Source: Sphingomonadaceae bacterium
GTDB lineage: Bacteria; Pseudomonadota; Alphaproteobacteria; Sphingomonadales; Sphingomonadaceae
Assembly: GCA_025359445.1 (NCBI GenBank)
Contig: JANYGB010000032.1
Location: 49,344-113,343, forward strand
Reading direction: 5' to 3'
Length of the DNA: 64,000 nt
Of the stretch, positions 61,108 through 64,000 are shown piece after piece (within the stretch, counting starts at the first letter, position 1; every line of letters begins with the position of its first letter). Under the pieces are notes generated by a model. That model did not search any database and was not told where the DNA came from. It worked only from the letters and a program-made list of their open reading frames with translations. The position numbers and the translations under genes were made by a program.

Positions 61108-62610
61108 ATGGCAACCGACTGGGCCGCAGACGTCAAGAAATACGATGCAAAAGCAGATGACGCGGCAATCGCCGGGCTGGTCCGCTATTGCGGGATTGCC
61201 TTGCGCAACCGTGATTCGGCGCTGGTTTCGTTCAGCGACAAGGCCGAGACCGACCGGGTCCGCACCAATTTCCTCAAGAAGAAGCTGGGCCTGACTCAGG
61301 CTGACAGCGTCCTCGACGCCGCAATCGCGAAGGTCGGCGTACAGATGAAGGCTGACCGCACCAAAAACCGCGTGACAGTCTACTATCTGCTCGCCAGCGA
61401 ATTCAAGGCGCTGGGTCAATTCATCAAGGCTGCACCAGCGGCGAAGAAGGCCCCGGCGGCAAAGGCAGCGCCGGCCAAGGTGACCGCGGCCAAGACTACG
61501 CCTCCCAAGGTTACGGCAAAGTCGGCACCAGCCAAATCCGCCACGGCAACCAAGGCAACCAGCATCGCAGCGGTTGTCGCTGGTGCTGCGGCTGCCAAAG
61601 CCAAGCCGGCCAAGAAACCACCAGCTGCGAAGACTTCGGCGGCTCCAGTGAAAAAGGTAGCGGTCGCAGCGCCTCTCAAAACCGCCGCTGCGCCTGCCAA
61701 GGCAGCGCCCGTCAAGAAAGCAGCTCCTGCCAAAAAAGCAGCCGCCCCGGCCAAGGCGACCACAGCCAAGGCCGCTGCGCCGACTGCCAACGCCACCCAG
61801 GGCTTGCTCGACAAGGCGGCGAACACTGCCAGTGATCCCGTGAAGGCCGCACCCATGGCAGCGGTTGCAGCCGCAGCGGGGACTGCGGCGGCCGTCGGTG
61901 CAATTGCGACCGGCGCAGCCAGCTTGGCCAAAGATACCGCGACGAGCGCTCCCGCCCCCGTCAGCAACGCGGCCAGCGCCGCAGCGGGCAAGGCAAGCGC
62001 CGCAGAAAGCAAGGCCAGCGCGATAGCGGCGGATGGAGGCAAACCGGCCACCAGTGCAGCCGACGACGATGGTTCGGAAATAAACTGGCTGTGGTGGGTG
62101 ATCGGCCTTTTGGTAATCGCGGTCGTGGCGTGGTTTGTGTTCGGGCGCGGTCCTGATGCCGATGATGCCAACGCCGCCGAGGGCGCAGCCAGCGCGGCTG
62201 CATCGGATGTCGGCACCGACCTTGCTGCCGCGGTTCCTGAAGGCAACGCCGCCATCCCGGCTGGCGCCGGCGTGACCAGCGAAATGCGTGACGGCAAGCC
62301 GGTGGTGAAGGTGTACTTCGACAGCGGGATGACCGCAGTGACGCCGGACTTTGCCAAGACTGCTGGCGGGCTCAAGTCGTGGCTGGTCAATCATTCGGGC
62401 GCGACGCTGGCGGTGTCGGGCTACAGCGACCCGAGCGGCAATGCTGCTCAAAATGCCGAATTGGCCAAACAACGCGCACAGGCCGTGCAATCCGCGCTCA
62501 CGGCCGCCGATATCCCGGCAACCAGCGCCAGGCTGGAAAAGCCTGCCGAAGTGAGCGACGCGACCGTTGCCAAAGAAGCCGCCCGCCGGGTCGAGGTGGT
62601 CGTCAAGTAA
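61108..62610 (+). CDS. DUF2853 - Ala/Lys/Pro linker - membrane segment - OmpA-like fusion protein
   Basis: A 500-residue protein with four parts. Residues 1-105 are a DUF2853-type domain (MATDWAADVKKYDAKADDAA then LVRYCGIALRNRDSALVSF and DRTKNRVTVYYLLASEF). Residues about 110-320 are a histone-H1-like linker rich in Ala, Lys and Pro (repeated AAPAKKA-type units). One membrane segment lies near 325-346 (INWLWWVIGLLVIAVVAWFVF). The C-terminal part (about 390-500) is OmpA-like: VKVYFDSGMTAVTPD, LAVSGYSDPSGN and RRVEVVV. DUF2853 is normally a stand-alone small protein. Confidence 0.85.
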   Translation: MATDWAADVKKYDAKADDAAIAGLVRYCGIALRNRDSALVSFSDKAETDRVRTNFLKKKLGLTQADSVLDAAIAKVGVQMKADRTKNRVTVYYLLASEFKALGQFIKAAPAAKKAPAAKAAPAKVTAAKTTPPKVTAKSAPAKSATATKATSIAAVVAGAAAAKAKPAKKPPAAKTSAAPVKKVAVAAPLKTAAAPAKAAPVKKAAPAKKAAAPAKATTAKAAAPTANATQGLLDKAANTASDPVKAAPMAAVAAAAGTAAAVGAIATGAASLAKDTATSAPAPVSNAASAAAGKASAAESKASAIAADGGKPATSAADDDGSEINWLWWVIGLLVIAVVAWFVFGRGPDADDANAAEGAASAAASDVGTDLAAAVPEGNAAIPAGAGVTSEMRDGKPVVKVYFDSGMTAVTPDFAKTAGGLKSWLVNHSGATLAVSGYSDPSGNAAQNAELAKQRAQAVQSALTAADIPATSARLEKPAEVSDATVAKEAARRVEVVVK

Positions 62611-62633
62611 CAGCGGCCGCCAACGGCCCAACG

Positions 62634-62670
62634 AAAAGGGGCGGCTGCCAATCCGGCAGCCGCCCCTTTT
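62634..62670. terminator. Strong bidirectional intrinsic terminator
   Basis: A perfect 16-bp stem: AAAAGGGGCGGCTGCC (62634-62649), loop AATCC (62650-62654), then GGCAGCCGCCCCTTTT (62655-62670), with a T-run on the plus strand and an A-run on the other side. It lies between the convergent OmpA-fusion gene and the decarboxylase gene and works in both directions. Confidence 0.93.
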
Positions 62671-62691
62671 GTTTTGCTTGAACCAGTGGGC

Positions 62692-63939
62692 CTAGCGCAG
62701 CGACACGACGTTATCGCTGACCCGCGGATCGCGGCGGTTGCCGAGGTACTGGCTGGCCATCGGCTCGTCTTCGGCTTCGATCGCAGCCGCCTGGCCAAAG
62801 CCATTGAACGCGGTCTTCATTGCCGCGCCGTAAGCGCCCAGCATTCCTATCTCGATATAGTCCCCCGCCTGCACATCGGCGGGCAGCATGAACGGCCCTT
62901 CCATGTAATCGGCATCGTCGCAGGTCGGGCCATAGAACGAATAGGCCTTCATCTGCTCGCTGCGGCCCTCTGACAGGCACAAAACCGGGAACCGCCAGCC
63001 AACGTGCGCCGCATCGTACAGCGCGCCATAAGCGCCGTCGTTGATGTACAGTTCTTCATCGCGCGTCTTTTCGACCCGCACCACCAGCGAATTGTATTCG
63101 GCGCACAGGGCCCGGCCGGGCTCACACCACAGCTCGGACGAATAGGACACCGGCAGCGATTCGGCCGCGCGGTGGATCGCACCGAAATAGTCTTCGAGAG
63201 GGGGCGGTTCCATCCCCGGGTAGATCGACGGAAACCCGCCGCCCACATCGATGATGTCGACCGTCACGGCCGCGACCACGATCGCCGCACGCACCCGTTC
63301 GAGTGCCTGGACGAAAGCAAACGGGGTCATCGCCTGCGACCCGACGTGGAAGCAAACACCAAGCCAGTCAGCGACCTGCCGGGTAGCCTGCAGCAGCGGT
63401 GCCGCATCGGCCAGATCGATCCCGAACTTGGACGCGAGGCTGAGCTCGGAATATTCCGACGAGACGCGCAGCCGCACGCACAGCCGCAAATCCTCGGCCG
63501 GGCTGCCATCGGCTTGCGCGGTGGCCGCGACGATCTTGGCCAGCTCTTCGTGGCTATCGAGGCTGAAGGTGCGCACGCCGTGGACCAGATAGGCCTCGGT
63601 AATCGCGCTCTTCGATTTGACCGGGTGCATGAAGCACAGCACCGACTCGGGCAGCGCGGCGCGGACCAGCCGTACCTCAGCGATCGAGGCCACGTCGTAA
63701 TGCGTTATCCCCGCGTCCCACAGCACCTTGAGCAGCTCGGGCGACGGGTTGGCCTTGACCGCATAGAGCGAGGTGCCCGGAAACTTCTCGACAAAGAAGC
63801 GGGCGGCACGCGCGGCGGCGTGCGGGCGATTGAGAATTACGGGTTCGTCGGGCGAAAGAGCGCGAACTACAGCCGATGCATCAGGATAATGGTGCAATTC
63901 AAGGGACCCCCAATAGGCCTTGCGGCCAAAACAACACAT
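62692..63939 (-). CDS. Type III PLP-dependent decarboxylase (ornithine decarboxylase-like)
   Basis: A fold III PLP enzyme of the ornithine/diaminopimelate decarboxylase family, making putrescine if ornithine is the substrate. Lys for PLP is in SLYAVKANPSPELL; the phosphate-binding VDIIDVGGGFPSIYPG and CEPGRALCAE are clear; YINDGAYGALYDAAH and FYGPTCDDADY end the active site. ATG 63939 gives 415 residues; TTG 63897 (start of LHHYPDASAV) is an alternative giving 401. Lysine as a second substrate is possible. Confidence 0.9.
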   Translation of the reverse strand: MCCFGRKAYWGSLELHHYPDASAVVRALSPDEPVILNRPHAAARAARFFVEKFPGTSLYAVKANPSPELLKVLWDAGITHYDVASIAEVRLVRAALPESVLCFMHPVKSKSAITEAYLVHGVRTFSLDSHEELAKIVAATAQADGSPAEDLRLCVRLRVSSEYSELSLASKFGIDLADAAPLLQATRQVADWLGVCFHVGSQAMTPFAFVQALERVRAAIVVAAVTVDIIDVGGGFPSIYPGMEPPPLEDYFGAIHRAAESLPVSYSSELWCEPGRALCAEYNSLVVRVEKTRDEELYINDGAYGALYDAAHVGWRFPVLCLSEGRSEQMKAYSFYGPTCDDADYMEGPFMLPADVQAGDYIEIGMLGAYGAAMKTAFNGFGQAAAIEAEDEPMASQYLGNRRDPRVSDNVVSLR

Positions 63940-64000
63940 TGCGAAAGCAGCCTTGCGGTTTGGAAGTCCCCATGGGGCTGCGGGGGGTCGCTATAAATTG

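Noticed and set aside
61416..62390. A 324-codon minus-strand frame opposite the OmpA-fusion gene
   Set aside because: It mirrors the Ala/Lys/Pro linker, giving Ala/Val/Gly-rich translation. The plus-strand frame has two recognisable domains and a start with fitting context.

Overview
The window is a 64-kb stretch of GC-rich chromosome from an alphaproteobacterium, most likely order Sphingomonadales (Sphingomonadaceae or Erythrobacteraceae). The signs are the rpsB-tsf-pyrH-frr-uppS-cdsA order, an alphaproteobacterial addB-addA pair, a DivL-type pseudo-histidine kinase with tyrosine at the H-box, a glycine-dependent ALA synthase (C4 pathway), an amgK-murU cell-wall recycling pair, frequent GTG/TTG starts and 4-bp start/stop overlaps. 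Nearly all of it is core genome. I see no prophage, transposase, CRISPR array, rRNA operon or secretion cluster, so novelty lies mostly in small architecture details, dispersed palindromic repeats and unrecognised secreted proteins.

Layout. 1-4218 (minus): translation and envelope operon rpsB, tsf, pyrH, frr, uppS, cdsA (cut by the window edge). 4219-6253: a pair of DnaA-box-like sites, a small membrane protein gene, then pssA and psd for phosphatidylethanolamine synthesis. 6271-11502: a FabH-like ketosynthase, tRNA-Tyr, rlmB-type methyltransferase, a lipoprotein, argJ and an inositol-monophosphatase-family gene. 11598-23262 (minus): divL, tsaE, amgK, murU, addB, addA, trxA, mixing cell-cycle control, tRNA modification, peptidoglycan recycling and double-strand-break repair. 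23406-25446: ahcY with a striking palindrome upstream, and a secreted protein. 25620-32548: peroxiredoxin, GlpM-like membrane protein, thioesterase, folE, phospholipase-D-family protein, ferredoxin reductase, MaoC dehydratase, 6-phosphogluconate dehydrogenase, tRNA-Arg(ACG), mutT.

32647-38600: two orphan Flp-type pilins, an M48 protease with a LysM-like end, accA, a XerC/D recombinase and an unrecognised exported protein. 38672-46300: aroK-aroB, a thioesterase, a metal-dependent cyclase, two SDR-fold genes, a DUF5694-like protein, glutathione reductase. 46561-54592: serine hydrolase overlapping pgi, then lepB-rnc-era, two small genes and topA. 54681-59652: secreted and membrane proteins, dprA, plsY, murI, a metallo-beta-lactamase-fold protein. 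59760-63939: hemA, a DUF2853/OmpA fusion, and an ornithine-decarboxylase-like PLP enzyme.

The most distinctive non-coding signal is a family of five 89-90-bp elements. Each consists of two short REP-like palindromes in inverted orientation (REPIN-like). One sits between rpsB and tsf, and two in opposite orientation bracket a GIY-YIG nuclease gene. Two other inverted-repeat families occupy spacers inside the divL-tsaE-amgK-murU cluster, and one of them supplies the start codon of tsaE.
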